A stretch of 64,000 nt of DNA, taken from positions 51,869 through 115,868 of the forward strand of contig JAKLKF010000004.1 in assembly GCA_023150805.1 (NCBI GenBank). The letters run 5' to 3'. Shown here in pieces: positions 32,382 to 41,090 of this stretch. The position numbers were made by a program, and so were the translations under genes. Below the pieces are notes generated by a model, which saw only the letters and a program-made list of their open reading frames with translations, was not told where the DNA came from and did not search any database. Origin of the DNA: Myxococcota bacterium (GTDB lineage: Bacteria; Myxococcota_A; UBA796; UBA2385). Numbering within the stretch: the stretch's first letter is position 1; every line of letters begins with the position of its first letter.

Positions 32382-33788
32382 TCAAGGCGCCGGCGGCCCC
32401 AGGGTGTCGACCCGCTCGACGTAGAGGACCCAGGTCTCCGCCGGCCACCGCAGGCGCCACTCGCGGGCCCCCGTCCACAGGTCGGCCTCGTCGACCACGC
32501 CGGAGGAGCCCCAGCCCACCAGCATCCGGCCCTCGGCCAGCACCTGCGCGTTGCCCAGGTAGAACACCGAGAAGCACGCCTCGCCGTCATAGGACCAGAC
32601 CTCCTCTGCCTGCCCGGCCGGCAGGTCCCCGACCAGCCGCTTGACCCGCGAGCATCCGCCCGCCTCGTAGTCGGCCTGGTCGAAGACCAGGAGCCCCTCG
32701 TCGGTGGGCCAGGCGCTGTGCGGGTTCTCCAGGGGCACGCCGGTGCCCGGCCCCCCCCGCAGCAGCCAGCGCTGCGCGCCCGTCGCGGCCTCCACGCCGC
32801 CGGCGACGGACAGGTTGCGCAGCGTGAAGTCGAGCTGGCCCGTGTCGGGGTGCAGCTCCACGAAGTTCCCGTGGCTCCACTCCCGCACGTCGTCGCCCTC
32901 CGCCGGCGCGCCGATCCGGTCGGTCTCGCTGGGCGTGTAGTGGTCCCAGGTGTTCCACAGCTCCCGCTCCTGCCCGTCCAGGCCCAGCTCCACGACGGCG
33001 TCGCCGGCCAGGGAGACCACCTGGCCGGCGAGCTCCGCCTCGCGGACGTCGCTGCGCAGCACGACGAAGGTCTCGTCGTCCACCAGGTCGAAGTCGTGGT
33101 GGGCCCGGGGCACCGGCAGGCGCCAGCGCTCGGTGCCGTCCCAGTCCACGCGGACCAGGTCCATGCCCGCCCCCTCCATCTCGGCGTCCATGATCACCAC
33201 GCCCTGCCCGTCGTGCGTGAGCCGGCCGCGCTGGGTCTCCAGGCCCTCGCCGCCCCAGGCCCACACCAGCCGGCCCGCCGGATCCACCACGGTCAGGTAC
33301 CGCGTCGGCACCACCGAGAGCGCGGACACGGGCGCCAGCGTGTAGCCCCCCAGGCTGCCCTCCGCGTCGCCCTCCAGCACCGGCCGCGGCACGGCGGCGG
33401 CCAGGGCGCCGGTCTCGAAGTCCAGCACCTCCGACCTGCTCGTCCCCGTCGCGTCGGTGGCCTCGACCCGGGCCTGGGCGTCCACCACCTCGGGCAGGCC
33501 CACCAGGACCACCTCGTGGCTGGTGGAGGCCATCGCCGAGGCCACCGAGCGCACCCCGTCGCCCCCCTGCTCCCAGAACTGCACGGCGCCGGTCGAGGGC
33601 TCCCGCGTCGTCCAGCGCACGGTCGCGACCGTCGGGACGACCTCGCTGCGCTCGAGCTGCACGTCGACGATGTCCGGGCCGGCGCCCCCGGTGCCCGAGT
33701 CCGCGCCGCCGCCCTCGCCCCCCGGGTCGGCGCAGCCCCACAGCGGCGCCCAGGAGCACAAGACCAGGGTGGGGAGGCGGCGGCACAT
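32382..33788 (-). CDS. Arylsulfotransferase (ASST)-like lipoprotein
   Basis: This 468-residue lipoprotein (signal ending LWGC) starts with a fibronectin-like N-domain of about 95 residues (DIVDVQLERSEVVPTVATVRW). The rest is a WD/propeller-like domain of ASST type: LTHDGQGVVIMDAEM, VPRAHHDFDLVDDETFVVL, EWSHGNFVELHPDTGQLDFTLR, ENPHSAWPTDEGLLVFDQAD. The recurrent HDF, HGN and HSA blocks are the places where arylsulfotransferases carry active-site His residues. Sulfotransferase activity from phenolic sulfates is possible but unproven. A TATCAT element (33811-33806) lies upstream, back to back with the promoter of the CotH gene. The UGA-containing redox gene follows by 64 bases. Confidence 0.78.
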   Translation of the reverse strand: MCRRLPTLVLCSWAPLWGCADPGGEGGGADSGTGGAGPDIVDVQLERSEVVPTVATVRWTTREPSTGAVQFWEQGGDGVRSVASAMASTSHEVVLVGLPEVVDAQARVEATDATGTSRSEVLDFETGALAAAVPRPVLEGDAEGSLGGYTLAPVSALSVVPTRYLTVVDPAGRLVWAWGGEGLETQRGRLTHDGQGVVIMDAEMEGAGMDLVRVDWDGTERWRLPVPRAHHDFDLVDDETFVVLRSDVREAELAGQVVSLAGDAVVELGLDGQERELWNTWDHYTPSETDRIGAPAEGDDVREWSHGNFVELHPDTGQLDFTLRNLSVAGGVEAATGAQRWLLRGGPGTGVPLENPHSAWPTDEGLLVFDQADYEAGGCSRVKRLVGDLPAGQAEEVWSYDGEACFSVFYLGNAQVLAEGRMLVGWGSSGVVDEADLWTGAREWRLRWPAETWVLYVERVDTLGPPAP

Positions 33789-33805
33789 GGTGACCTCGGC
33801 CCCCC

Positions 33806-33850
33806 ATGATAGCGCGGGCCCCTCCCACCGCCGCCGAGACCGCGTACGAT
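33806..33850. promoter_or_regulatory. Back-to-back promoters of the ASST-like and CotH-like genes
   Basis: TATCAT on the minus strand (33811-33806) and TACGAT on the plus strand (33845-33850) lie 18 and 22 bases before the respective start codons. They resemble the -10 elements seen before other lead genes here. No strong -35 boxes are visible. Confidence 0.35.
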
Positions 33851-33871
33851 GACGGCCGTGAGGTCCGCGCC

Positions 33872-35263
33872 GTGCACAGCCCCCTCCTCCTCTGGCTCCC
33901 CCTCGTCCTGGCGGCCTGCGAACCCGGCCGCGCCGAACCCTCCGGGGACACGGCCGCGGACGGCGGCGCCACCACGCCGGCCGACGGCGGGCAGGACGAC
34001 GGCGGCGGGACCGACGGCGGCGGGAGCGACGGCGGCGGGAGCGACGGCGGCGCCGACGGCGGCGGCGCCACCACCGACGGGGGCACCGCCGACGACACCG
34101 GCGAGCCGACGCCGACCCCCTCGCTGACCGTCGAGGAGATCGGCGACCAGGACCCGGACCTGGACGGCTGGCTCTTCGACCCGCTCGCGATGCACACAAT
34201 CGACCTGACGCTGTCCCCCGAGGCCCGCGCCGCGCTCGACGCCTCGCCCTGGGACTACGTCGAGGGCAGCGTGACCATCGACGGCGTGCCCATGGAGCGG
34301 GTCGGCGTGCGCCTGCGCGGCAAGATCGGCTCCTTCCGCTACCTGTCGGGCAAGCCCAAGTTCAAGATCGACTTCAACCAGTACGTCGAGGACCAGCGCT
34401 TCCACGGCCTGGAGACGCTCAGCCTGAACAACAGCGTCGTCGACTGCTCCTACCTCAAGGAGCCCATCGCCTACCGGGTGATGCGCGACGCCGGCATCGC
34501 CGCCTCGCGCACCTCCTTCGCCTGGGTGACCGTCAACGGCGCGACCTACGGCCTCTACGTGCTCATCGAGACGCCCGACGACCGCTTCCTGGCCCGGAAC
34601 TTCGAGGAGCCCGACGGCAACCTCTACGACGGCAAGTACGTCTGGTACGCCGACGGCAGCTACGAGCTGTTGGACTTCGCCTCGGGCGACGACCACCTCT
34701 TCCAGCTCGAGGAGGGGACCGACGTCGGCCACGCCGACATCACCGCCGTCAGCGAGGCCGTCGCGGCCTGGTGGGGCACGGGCCGCTTCGAGGAGCAGCT
34801 CTCGACCCTGGTCGACATGGAGCAGCTCCACCGCGTGCTCGCCGCCGAGCAGTGGGTCGGCCACAACGACGGCTACGCGATGAACACGAACAACTACCGG
34901 GTCTACTTCGATCCCCTCGACGGCCGGATGCGCATGGTGCCCTGGGACTTCGACTACAGCTTCCTCAACGACTGGGAGTGGGGCATGTCCTGGTCCTCGC
35001 CGCGGGGCACCCTGGCCAGCGGCTGCTGGCGGGACGAGCACTGCCACGCCGCCCAGGCCGAGGCCGTGGGCACCCTGGTCGACAGCCTGGACGTCACCGC
35101 CCTGCTCGAGCTGTACGACGAGATGGCCGAGCTGACCTACGGCCCGATGATCGAGGACCCGCGGCGCGAGTGCAGCTACGCCTCGGTCATGTACACCCGC
35201 GACCTGGTGCGCCCGTGGATCGAGGGGCGGGGCGAGGCGCTGCGCACGTCGTGGGGGCTGTGA
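33872..35263 (+). CDS. CotH-like kinase lipoprotein
   Basis: This 463-residue CotH-family protein is predicted to be an atypical (secreted) protein kinase related to the spore coat kinase CotH. The GTG start yields a lipoprotein signal (LLLWLPLVLAAC), then an Asp/Gly/Thr spacer (about 20-90). Family motifs include RLRGKIGSFRYLSGKPKFKIDFNQY and LSLNNSVVD. VGHNDGYAMNTNNYRVYF and the metal-binding VPWDFDYSF (D359) follow. The catalytic and metal sites look intact. GAGGT precedes the start. It is translationally coupled to a lamin-tail lipoprotein, a known companion domain of CotH proteins in environmental bacteria. The substrate is unknown. Confidence 0.88.
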   Translation: MHSPLLLWLPLVLAACEPGRAEPSGDTAADGGATTPADGGQDDGGGTDGGGSDGGGSDGGADGGGATTDGGTADDTGEPTPTPSLTVEEIGDQDPDLDGWLFDPLAMHTIDLTLSPEARAALDASPWDYVEGSVTIDGVPMERVGVRLRGKIGSFRYLSGKPKFKIDFNQYVEDQRFHGLETLSLNNSVVDCSYLKEPIAYRVMRDAGIAASRTSFAWVTVNGATYGLYVLIETPDDRFLARNFEEPDGNLYDGKYVWYADGSYELLDFASGDDHLFQLEEGTDVGHADITAVSEAVAAWWGTGRFEEQLSTLVDMEQLHRVLAAEQWVGHNDGYAMNTNNYRVYFDPLDGRMRMVPWDFDYSFLNDWEWGMSWSSPRGTLASGCWRDEHCHAAQAEAVGTLVDSLDVTALLELYDEMAELTYGPMIEDPRRECSYASVMYTRDLVRPWIEGRGEALRTSWGL

Positions 35264-36342
35264 TGCTGGGCCTGCTGCTCGCCGCCTGCCTGGGCCAGGA
35301 GCCCCCCTCCGCGACGCCGGCGACCCGTCGGCCGGCGCTGGCCGACGCCGCCGCCGCCACGGCCGCGGTGGGCGCGCCGCCGGCGCTGTGCATCAACGAG
35401 CTGATGCCGGCCAACCGGGCGGCCCTGCTGGGGGAGGACGGCTCGGCGCCGGACTGGATCGAGCTGTTCAACCCGACCGAGGCCGACCTGTCGCTGTCGG
35501 GCTGGACCATCTCCGATGACCGCGAGGCCCTCGACCGCCACGCCCTCTCCGGCGACCTGGTGGTGCCCGCCGGCGGGGCGCTGCTGCTCTACGCCGACGA
35601 GGCGACCGAGGCCGGGCCCGCCCACCTGCCCTTCAAGCTCTCCGAGGACGGCGAGGAGGTGGCCCTGTTCGACCCCGAGGGCGACGCCACCGTCCTGGTC
35701 TTCGGCAAGGTCTACGACGACTTCGCGGTGGCCCGGGCCACCGACTGCTGCACCGGCGAGGGCTGCCTCCAGCACGTCTTCCGCGGCAGCCCGGGGGTGG
35801 CCAACACCCCGGTCGAGACGACCGCCGAGCTGCTGGTGGCGGCGGGCAGCACCTGGGCCTACCGCGACGACGGCAGCGCCCCCGGCGCCGACTGGACCAC
35901 CCTCGCCCACGACGACAGCGCCTGGTCGCGCGGCGGCGCCCCCCTGGGCTACGGCGACACCGTGACGACCACGGTCTCCTACGGCGCCAACCCCGACGAC
36001 AAGCACGTCACGACCTGGTTCCGCCACTCGTTCCGGGTCACGGGGGCCGACGCGCTGCTGGGCCTGGACCTGGGCCTGAGGCGCGACGACGGCGCCGTGG
36101 TCTGGCTCAACGGGGCCGAGGTGGTGCGCAGCAACATGCCCGAGGGCGCGGTGGACGCCGGCACGCTGGCCACCGCGTCGGTCGGCGACGGCGACGAGAC
36201 CGCCTACTTCTCCTGGTCACTGGACCCCGCAGCCCTGGTGGAGGGCGACAACATCCTCGCCGTCGAGATCCACCAGGCCGCGGTCAACAGCTCCGACATC
36301 GGCTTCGACCTGTACCTGGAGGCCAGCCGCCGCGTAGACTAA
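35263..36342 (+). CDS. Lamin-tail domain lipoprotein
   Basis: This 359-residue lipoprotein has a short signal (MLGLLLAAC) whose ATG shares a base with the CotH stop (TGATG). The lamin-tail (LTD) domain occupies about 40-185: LCINELMPANRAALLGEDG, DWIELFNPTEADLSLSGWTISDD, and VALFDPEGDATVLVFGKVYDD. A second beta-sandwich domain (about 195-355) with WTTLAHDDSAWSRGG and WFRHSFRV resembles a carbohydrate-binding module. Such proteins anchor or bind surface or matrix polymers. Coupled translation with a CotH kinase suggests one is substrate or scaffold for the other (inference). Confidence 0.85.
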   Translation: MLGLLLAACLGQEPPSATPATRRPALADAAAATAAVGAPPALCINELMPANRAALLGEDGSAPDWIELFNPTEADLSLSGWTISDDREALDRHALSGDLVVPAGGALLLYADEATEAGPAHLPFKLSEDGEEVALFDPEGDATVLVFGKVYDDFAVARATDCCTGEGCLQHVFRGSPGVANTPVETTAELLVAAGSTWAYRDDGSAPGADWTTLAHDDSAWSRGGAPLGYGDTVTTTVSYGANPDDKHVTTWFRHSFRVTGADALLGLDLGLRRDDGAVVWLNGAEVVRSNMPEGAVDAGTLATASVGDGDETAYFSWSLDPAALVEGDNILAVEIHQAAVNSSDIGFDLYLEASRRVD

Positions 36343-36388
36343 GCCGGCCCGCCTCCCGGACCTCGCCGCGCCCGGGCTCGGAGGCCGC

Positions 36389-37270
36389 ATGCCCCTGTCC
36401 ATCGCCACCCACCACGGCACCTTCCACGCCGACGACGTGCTGGCCGTCGCCCTGGTCCGCGCCTTCGTCGATGCCGAGGCCACGGTCGACCGCACCCGCG
36501 ACCCGGGCCGCATCGCCCAGGCCGACATCGTCATCGACGTCGGCGGCGAGTACGACCCCGACCGCCGCCGCTTCGATCACCACCAGAAGAGCTACACCGG
36601 GCCGCTGTCCTCGGCCGGCATGGTGCTGCAGTGGCTCTACCGGCAGGGCCGGATCGAGCCGGGCCTGTACGACATGCTCCGCGCGCGCGTGGTGACCTAC
36701 GTCGACGACGTCGACAACGGCCGCGTCGAGCCCCAGGCCCACCTGCCCTGCTTCGCCACCATGGTGCAGGCCGCCAACCGCGGCGCGGTCACCCTGGCCG
36801 ACTTCGACCTGCGCTTCGAGGAGGCGGTGCGGATGGCCGACGTCCTGGTGGCGGGGGTGGTCGGCGACCACGAGGAGCTGGTCGAGGCCGAGGCCGAGGT
36901 GCGGGAGGCCATGGACCGCGCGGTCGCCACCGGCAGCAACCTGCTGCAGCTCTCGCGCTACCTGCGCTGGAAGCCCGCCTACTTCAACATGGGCGGCGAG
37001 CTGCACCCCACCGAGTTCGTGACCATGCCCGGCCTGGACGGCACGGCGCGGGTCATCGCCATCCCGCCCCACGAAGGCAGCTTCGCCCAGAAGCGCCCCC
37101 TGCCCCAGGCCTGGGCCGGCCTGGTCGACGAGGAGCTGGAGCGCGCCTGCGGCGTGCCCGGTGCGCGCTTCTGCCACAAGAACCGCTTCATCGCCGTCTT
37201 CGACACCCAGGAGCACCTGCTGGCCGCCCTGGCCGCGGCGGGCCTGCTCCCGGGCGCCGCGCCGGCTTGA
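36389..37270 (+). CDS. MYG1-family metal-dependent hydrolase (DHH-like)
   Basis: This 293-residue protein of the MYG1/GAMM1 family is conserved from bacteria to eukaryotes; the eukaryotic members act as 3'-5' RNA exonucleases. THHGTFHADD near the N-terminus and FDHHQKSYTGPLSSAGMVLQWL are the metal-binding blocks. A later TYVDDVDNG adds Asp ligands. FNMGGELHPTEFVTM and FCHKNRFIAVF follow family order. A GGAGG motif is 4 bases before the ATG, and a TAGACT element (36335-36340) overlaps the end of the preceding gene. The function in bacteria is not settled. Confidence 0.9.
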   Translation: MPLSIATHHGTFHADDVLAVALVRAFVDAEATVDRTRDPGRIAQADIVIDVGGEYDPDRRRFDHHQKSYTGPLSSAGMVLQWLYRQGRIEPGLYDMLRARVVTYVDDVDNGRVEPQAHLPCFATMVQAANRGAVTLADFDLRFEEAVRMADVLVAGVVGDHEELVEAEAEVREAMDRAVATGSNLLQLSRYLRWKPAYFNMGGELHPTEFVTMPGLDGTARVIAIPPHEGSFAQKRPLPQAWAGLVDEELERACGVPGARFCHKNRFIAVFDTQEHLLAALAAAGLLPGAAPA

Positions 37271-37310
37271 CGTCGGCCCCCGGCGCGCCGAAATGCACGT
37301 CGGAGGTCGC

Positions 37311-37754
37311 ATGTTCAGCCGCATCCTCGTCGCCGTGGACGGCTCGGAGCACGCCCGCTCCGCGCTGCAGCTCGCCACCCGCCTGGCCGCCGAGCAGGGG
37401 GCCAGCCTCACCGTGCTCAGCGTGATCAGCACGCCCCACGTGCTGACCACCGAGCTGGACGTGGCGCCGCTCGACCCGCGCCTGGTCGACGGCGTCTACG
37501 ACCGCCTGCGGCAGGCCGCCCGCCAGTGGCTGGACACCTGGCTGCTCGAGGACGTGCCCGCCGCGCTGCCCTGCACGCCGGTGCTGCGCGAGGGCTTCCC
37601 GCCCGACGAGATCCTGGCCCAGGTCGAGGAGGGCGACCACGACCTGCTGGTCATGGGCACCCACGGCCGGTCGGGCCTGCGCGGCGCGCTGGTCGGCTCG
37701 GTGACGGGCCGCGTGCTCCGCTCCTGCGCCGTGCCCGTGCTCGTCGCCCGCTGA
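37311..37754 (+). CDS. Universal stress protein (UspA family)
   Basis: This 147-residue single-domain Usp starts ILVAVDGSEHARSALQLA and ends with the ATP-binding motif GTHGRSGLRGALVGSVTGRVLR (G-2x-G-9x-G-S/T pattern). It is therefore probably of the nucleotide-binding class. GGAGG lies 4 bases before the ATG. It follows the MYG1-like gene by 40 bases and is convergent with the cytochrome gene. Its role in stress survival is inferred from the family. Confidence 0.92.
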   Translation: MFSRILVAVDGSEHARSALQLATRLAAEQGASLTVLSVISTPHVLTTELDVAPLDPRLVDGVYDRLRQAARQWLDTWLLEDVPAALPCTPVLREGFPPDEILAQVEEGDHDLLVMGTHGRSGLRGALVGSVTGRVLRSCAVPVLVAR

Positions 37755-37772
37755 GCCCGGGGAGAACCGGGC
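37755..37772. terminator. Hairpin after the uspA-like gene
   Basis: GCCCGG and CCGGGC form a 6-bp perfect stem with a GGAGAA loop immediately after the stop codon, in the short gap to a convergent gene. There is no T-run. Confidence 0.4.
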
Positions 37773-37805
37773 CTCGCGCGCTGGCAGCCGACGCGGGAGC
37801 CCACC

Positions 37806-38264
37806 CTAGCTGGCCGGGCGGCTGTCCGGCGGGCCGGCGGCCCGCATCCGCGCCTGGCGTCCCAGGAGGTGGACCAGGTAGCCCGCCACCCACAGCCCAC
37901 CGGTGACCACGTGCACCCAGGCCCAGCCCTGGCGCCAGCTCTCTTCGGCGCTGACCTGCAGGGCGTAGCCCGACCCCACCATGGGCACGAAGAGCAGCAG
38001 GAGCAGGGCCCCGCTGTCGGCCCGCAGGCCGCCCTGCAGCTTGATGCGCAACAGCACGTGCGTACGCCACATCAGGCCCACGGCGAAGACCAGCAGGGGC
38101 GCGACCAGCACGTGGGCGTGCTGGACGTGGGGCTGCCAGGGGTGGTTGACCACCGCCCAGTCATCTGGCGGGGTCAGCAGCCAGGCCATGACCAGGTAGA
38201 CCAGCCCGGTCAGCCCCACCAGGAGGTTGACCGCGTGGTGCAGCCAGCGCTCCATCGCCGTCAC
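37806..38264 (-). CDS. Four-helix b-type cytochrome-like membrane protein
   Basis: This 152-residue protein has four hydrophobic segments with His residues near helix ends (LHHAVNLLVG, HVQHAHVLVAPLLVF, WRTHVLLRI, WVHVVTGGLWVAGYLVHLLG). The pattern suits a heme-b electron carrier of the cytochrome b561/DUF4405 type. Its GTG start overlaps the stop of the FMN-binding gene (GTGA); an ATG at 38255 is an alternative. In flavinylation gene clusters such proteins carry electrons from the quinone pool across the membrane to extracytoplasmic FMN proteins. That is the likely role here, with the preceding two genes. Heme ligation is inferred from His placement. Confidence 0.68.
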   Translation of the reverse strand: MTAMERWLHHAVNLLVGLTGLVYLVMAWLLTPPDDWAVVNHPWQPHVQHAHVLVAPLLVFAVGLMWRTHVLLRIKLQGGLRADSGALLLLLFVPMVGSGYALQVSAEESWRQGWAWVHVVTGGLWVAGYLVHLLGRQARMRAAGPPDSRPAS

Positions 38265-38788
38265 GGGGTGGCTGCGAGCACGCGGTGCAGGGCCAGGGTC
38301 CGACGGGCCGCGGCCAGGGTGGCGTCGCAGGACATGGTGGCCCCGGTCACCCGCCGCAGGGATGCCTTCTTGAAGCTCAGGGCCTCGTCGAGGCCGCGTC
38401 CCACGAACTGGCCGAAGAAGCCGGCCGGCGGCAGGTACTCCTCGGGCTCGGAGAAGGAGAGCACCTCGATGCGGGCCACCCTGCCGTCGGGTCCGACCAC
38501 CACGAGCAGGGTCTCGGGCAGGGTCCGCACACGGTGCGTGTCGAAGTAGGCGGTGCCGGCCAGCCGGCCGTCGCAGGTGCCGACATACTGCCGCACCAGG
38601 CTGCTCTCCACGGGCACCTCGGCCAGCTGCTCGGCGGCCTGGCGCTGGTCGGCGGTCAGGTAGGCCGTGCGCTCCTGCACCTGGCAGCCGGTGAAGGCCA
38701 GGGCCAGCGCCTCGTCGGTGGTCAGGTACACCTTGGCGGCGACAGGCGGCGACAGCGCGAGGCCCAGCAGCAGGACAGGGAGGATCAC
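38261..38788 (-). CDS. Exported FMN-binding domain protein, ApbE flavinylation substrate
   Basis: This 175-residue protein has an N-terminal signal (VILPVLLLGLALSPPVAA). Its FMN-binding domain is like NqrC/RnfG, ending with RRVTGATMSCDA. The Thr in the GAT step (T151) matches the acceptor in the SGAT-type motif to which ApbE attaches FMN through a phosphoester bond. LLVVVGPDGRVARIEVLSFSEPEEYLP is the preceding strand pair. The GTG overlaps the stop of the apbE gene, so the enzyme and its substrate are made together. The protein is small and probably soluble in the periplasm, receiving electrons from the downstream cytochrome-like protein. Confidence 0.88.
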   Translation of the reverse strand: MILPVLLLGLALSPPVAAKVYLTTDEALALAFTGCQVQERTAYLTADQRQAAEQLAEVPVESSLVRQYVGTCDGRLAGTAYFDTHRVRTLPETLLVVVGPDGRVARIEVLSFSEPEEYLPPAGFFGQFVGRGLDEALSFKKASLRRVTGATMSCDATLAAARRTLALHRVLAATP

Positions 38789-39732
38789 GGGGAGGCTCCG
38801 GGGCGATGCGCGGTCGGACCAGGGGTAGGACGGAGCGCCGGGGCGGGGTCGTGCGCAACCACGATCACCTGGAGATCGCTCCCCTGCGCCTGGTCCTGGG
38901 CCCACGCCCGGGCGGCATCGGCGCCCAGGACGTATAGCCCGGTCGACAGGCAGTCCGCCCACGCCGCCGACGGCGCGACGACGGTGAGGCTGCCGTAGTC
39001 GGGGGCCTGCCCGCCGGTGCGGGGATCGAGGAGGTGACCGGGTCGCTCGGCGTGTCCCGAGGTGGCCGCCGAGGCATCGACCAGGGTCAGGTGGGCGGCG
39101 GCGCGCCCTCGATCGGCGGGGCTGGCCACGTCGAGGTCGACGGTGGTCCCGAAGGTGGCGACCTGTCCGCCCAGGTCGACCACCGCTGCCGAGGCCCCCG
39201 CCGCCCGGGCCGCCGCCAGGGCGGCGTCCAGGGCGATGCCCTTGCCGAAGCCCCCGCTGTCCAGCCCGATCGGCGCCCGGCGCCGGGCCCTGTCCGTGGA
39301 GATCTCGAGCTGGTGGAAGCCAGAGAGGGCCAGGGCCTCCGCCCGCTCGGCATCGCTGGGCACCCGCCCGCCCGAACGCAGGCCCCAGGCCTCGACGAGG
39401 GCCAGGATCGCCGGGTCGAAGGCCCCGCCGGTCGCGGCGTGGCAGCGGGCCGCCAGGGCGAGGTCGGATGCCAGCTCCGGGGAGAGGCGCACCCAGGTCC
39501 CCACGGGCGCCCGGTTCAGCGCCGACAGCTCGCTGTCCGGGCGCCAGGTGGACAGGCGGGCCTCCACCTGCTCCACGGCCCGCACCGCCGCCTCGGAGGC
39601 CAGCAGCGCGACCTGGCGATCCGCCGCCTCCACCCGCAGATCGAGGTGGGTGCCCATGGCGGCGAGCCTGCGCTCGACCGCCTCGGCACCGGCAGCGGGC
39701 GGCAGGAGGAGGAGGAGGAGGATGGAAGGCAT
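38785..39732 (-). CDS. apbE: FAD:protein FMN transferase (ApbE)
   Basis: This 315-residue exported enzyme (signal MPSILLLLLLPPAAGAEA) transfers FMN from FAD to a Thr/Ser of target proteins. Motifs are MGTHLDLRV, STWRPDSELSALN, FDPAILALVEAWGL, GLDSGGFGKGIALD (the DxGGxAKG block), HLLDPRTG and a WADCLSTGLYVLG ending. All positions expected for FAD and Mg binding are occupied. It lies 4 bases after the porin gene and overlaps the FMN-binding protein gene, its probable substrate. Confidence 0.95.
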   Translation of the reverse strand: MPSILLLLLLPPAAGAEAVERRLAAMGTHLDLRVEAADRQVALLASEAAVRAVEQVEARLSTWRPDSELSALNRAPVGTWVRLSPELASDLALAARCHAATGGAFDPAILALVEAWGLRSGGRVPSDAERAEALALSGFHQLEISTDRARRRAPIGLDSGGFGKGIALDAALAAARAAGASAAVVDLGGQVATFGTTVDLDVASPADRGRAAAHLTLVDASAATSGHAERPGHLLDPRTGGQAPDYGSLTVVAPSAAWADCLSTGLYVLGADAARAWAQDQAQGSDLQVIVVAHDPAPALRPTPGPTAHRPGASP

Positions 39733-39736
39733 GGAC

Positions 39737-41068
39737 TCAGAAGATGAAGCCGATCCCGGCGTTGAACTGGTCGACCCCCGTGTCGGCCTGGTCCATCCAG
39801 AGCTGGTAGTCGGCCTTGAGGCTGATCTGGCGGTGGGGCTGGTAGGCCAGGCCGAAGGTCAGGCCCGAGCGGTCGTTGGCGGCCGAGGCGCTGTAGCCCG
39901 CGGGCACGCCGGCCTGGGTGTCCAGCGCTTCGTAGCGGACGTGGGGGATCAGGGCCTGGCCCTCGATGCCCAGGGGCGAGAAGACGTCGTACCCGAGCTC
40001 GCCGTAGTAGCCCGAGAGCGTCTCGCCCACCGAGTCGGCCCCGGTGAGGGCCAGGGCCGCGTTGAGCTCCGGCACGCCGTCGACCGAGGCGCCCGCGTAG
40101 AGGGCCCGGACCTTGAGCCCGGCCAGGTCGACCACGACGTGCCCCTCGTAGGCCAGCGTGTTCACGGAGACGTCCTCGCCGCTGGTGGGGTCGACCAGGT
40201 CCTGGCCGGCCCCGCCGTAGAGCACCGAGCCGCCGACGACCAGGCCCTCGACGCCGGTCAGGTCGAGGCGGGCGACGCCCGCGAAGCTCTCCGCCACCGC
40301 CTCGGCGCCCTTCTGGCGACCGCCGCGCAGGCCCGACGCCGAGAAGCCGCCGGCGTGCATGCCGTCGAGGAGGTAGGCCCGGTAGCTGATCGGGCCGACC
40401 TCGCCGTACACGCCCAGCCCGATCTCGCGCCAGGTCGACGGCAGGATGTCGTGCTCGACGCGGGGGCGTTCGACCGCCGCGAAGGTCGTGGGCTCGTGCA
40501 GCTCGTTGTAGATGCCCATCGGCACCAGCAGCAGGCCGGCCCGGGCGCCAAGCTGGGGGGCGGCCTGGAAGTCGAGGTAGGCGAACTCGACGTAGACCTC
40601 CTTGACGTGCTCGAACTCGATCTCGGTGTTGAGCACCCAGCGGTCGTCGAACTTGTAGCCGGCGTAGAGGATCAGGCGGTGCACGTCCATGCCGTCGACG
40701 GCGCCGCTCTCGCTGCCGTCCTGGGTCTCGGCCGCGTAGTTGTGGTACTTGACCTCGCCGTAGCCGCCCAGGGAGACGCCCCTTTCCCCCCGGTAGACCT
40801 TGGAGGCGGCCGGCCCCATGCCGTGGACGCTCTCGTCGGCCGCGACCGCGGCCTCTCCGATGCGCAGGCGCTCGATCTCCCCGGCCAGGACGTCGACCCG
40901 GCGGGACAGCTCGGCGCCGTCGGGCCCCTCCTCGGTTGGCGCCGGGGCGGGCTGCCCTCCTTCCTCCTCCTCCTCCTCCTCCCTCTCTTCCCGCTCCAAG
41001 TCACGGGGCCCGGGATCTTCGGCCAGGGCGGGCGGGCCCACGAGGGCCACGAGCAGTGCGGCGGTCAT
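39737..41068 (-). CDS. Outer-membrane porin-like beta barrel
   Basis: This 443-residue protein has a signal peptide (MTAALLVALVGPPALA), an acidic Glu-rich stretch and a short coiled coil (AELSRRVDVLAGEIERLR). About sixteen amphipathic strands follow, ending in FNAGIGFIF, the aromatic C-terminal signature of BAM substrates. GYGEVKYHNYA, DFQAAPQLGARAGLLLVPMG, HDILPSTWREIGLGVYGE and GLTFGLAYQPHRQISLKADYQLW resemble phosphate-selective (OprO/OprP) type porins. It leads the flavinylation operon, with a 9-7-9 palindrome just upstream. It may admit the electron acceptor or substrate handled by that operon (inference). Confidence 0.85.
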   Translation of the reverse strand: MTAALLVALVGPPALAEDPGPRDLEREEREEEEEEEGGQPAPAPTEEGPDGAELSRRVDVLAGEIERLRIGEAAVAADESVHGMGPAASKVYRGERGVSLGGYGEVKYHNYAAETQDGSESGAVDGMDVHRLILYAGYKFDDRWVLNTEIEFEHVKEVYVEFAYLDFQAAPQLGARAGLLLVPMGIYNELHEPTTFAAVERPRVEHDILPSTWREIGLGVYGEVGPISYRAYLLDGMHAGGFSASGLRGGRQKGAEAVAESFAGVARLDLTGVEGLVVGGSVLYGGAGQDLVDPTSGEDVSVNTLAYEGHVVVDLAGLKVRALYAGASVDGVPELNAALALTGADSVGETLSGYYGELGYDVFSPLGIEGQALIPHVRYEALDTQAGVPAGYSASAANDRSGLTFGLAYQPHRQISLKADYQLWMDQADTGVDQFNAGIGFIF

Positions 41069-41090
41069 GTCGTCTCCTTGCGGCGGATCT

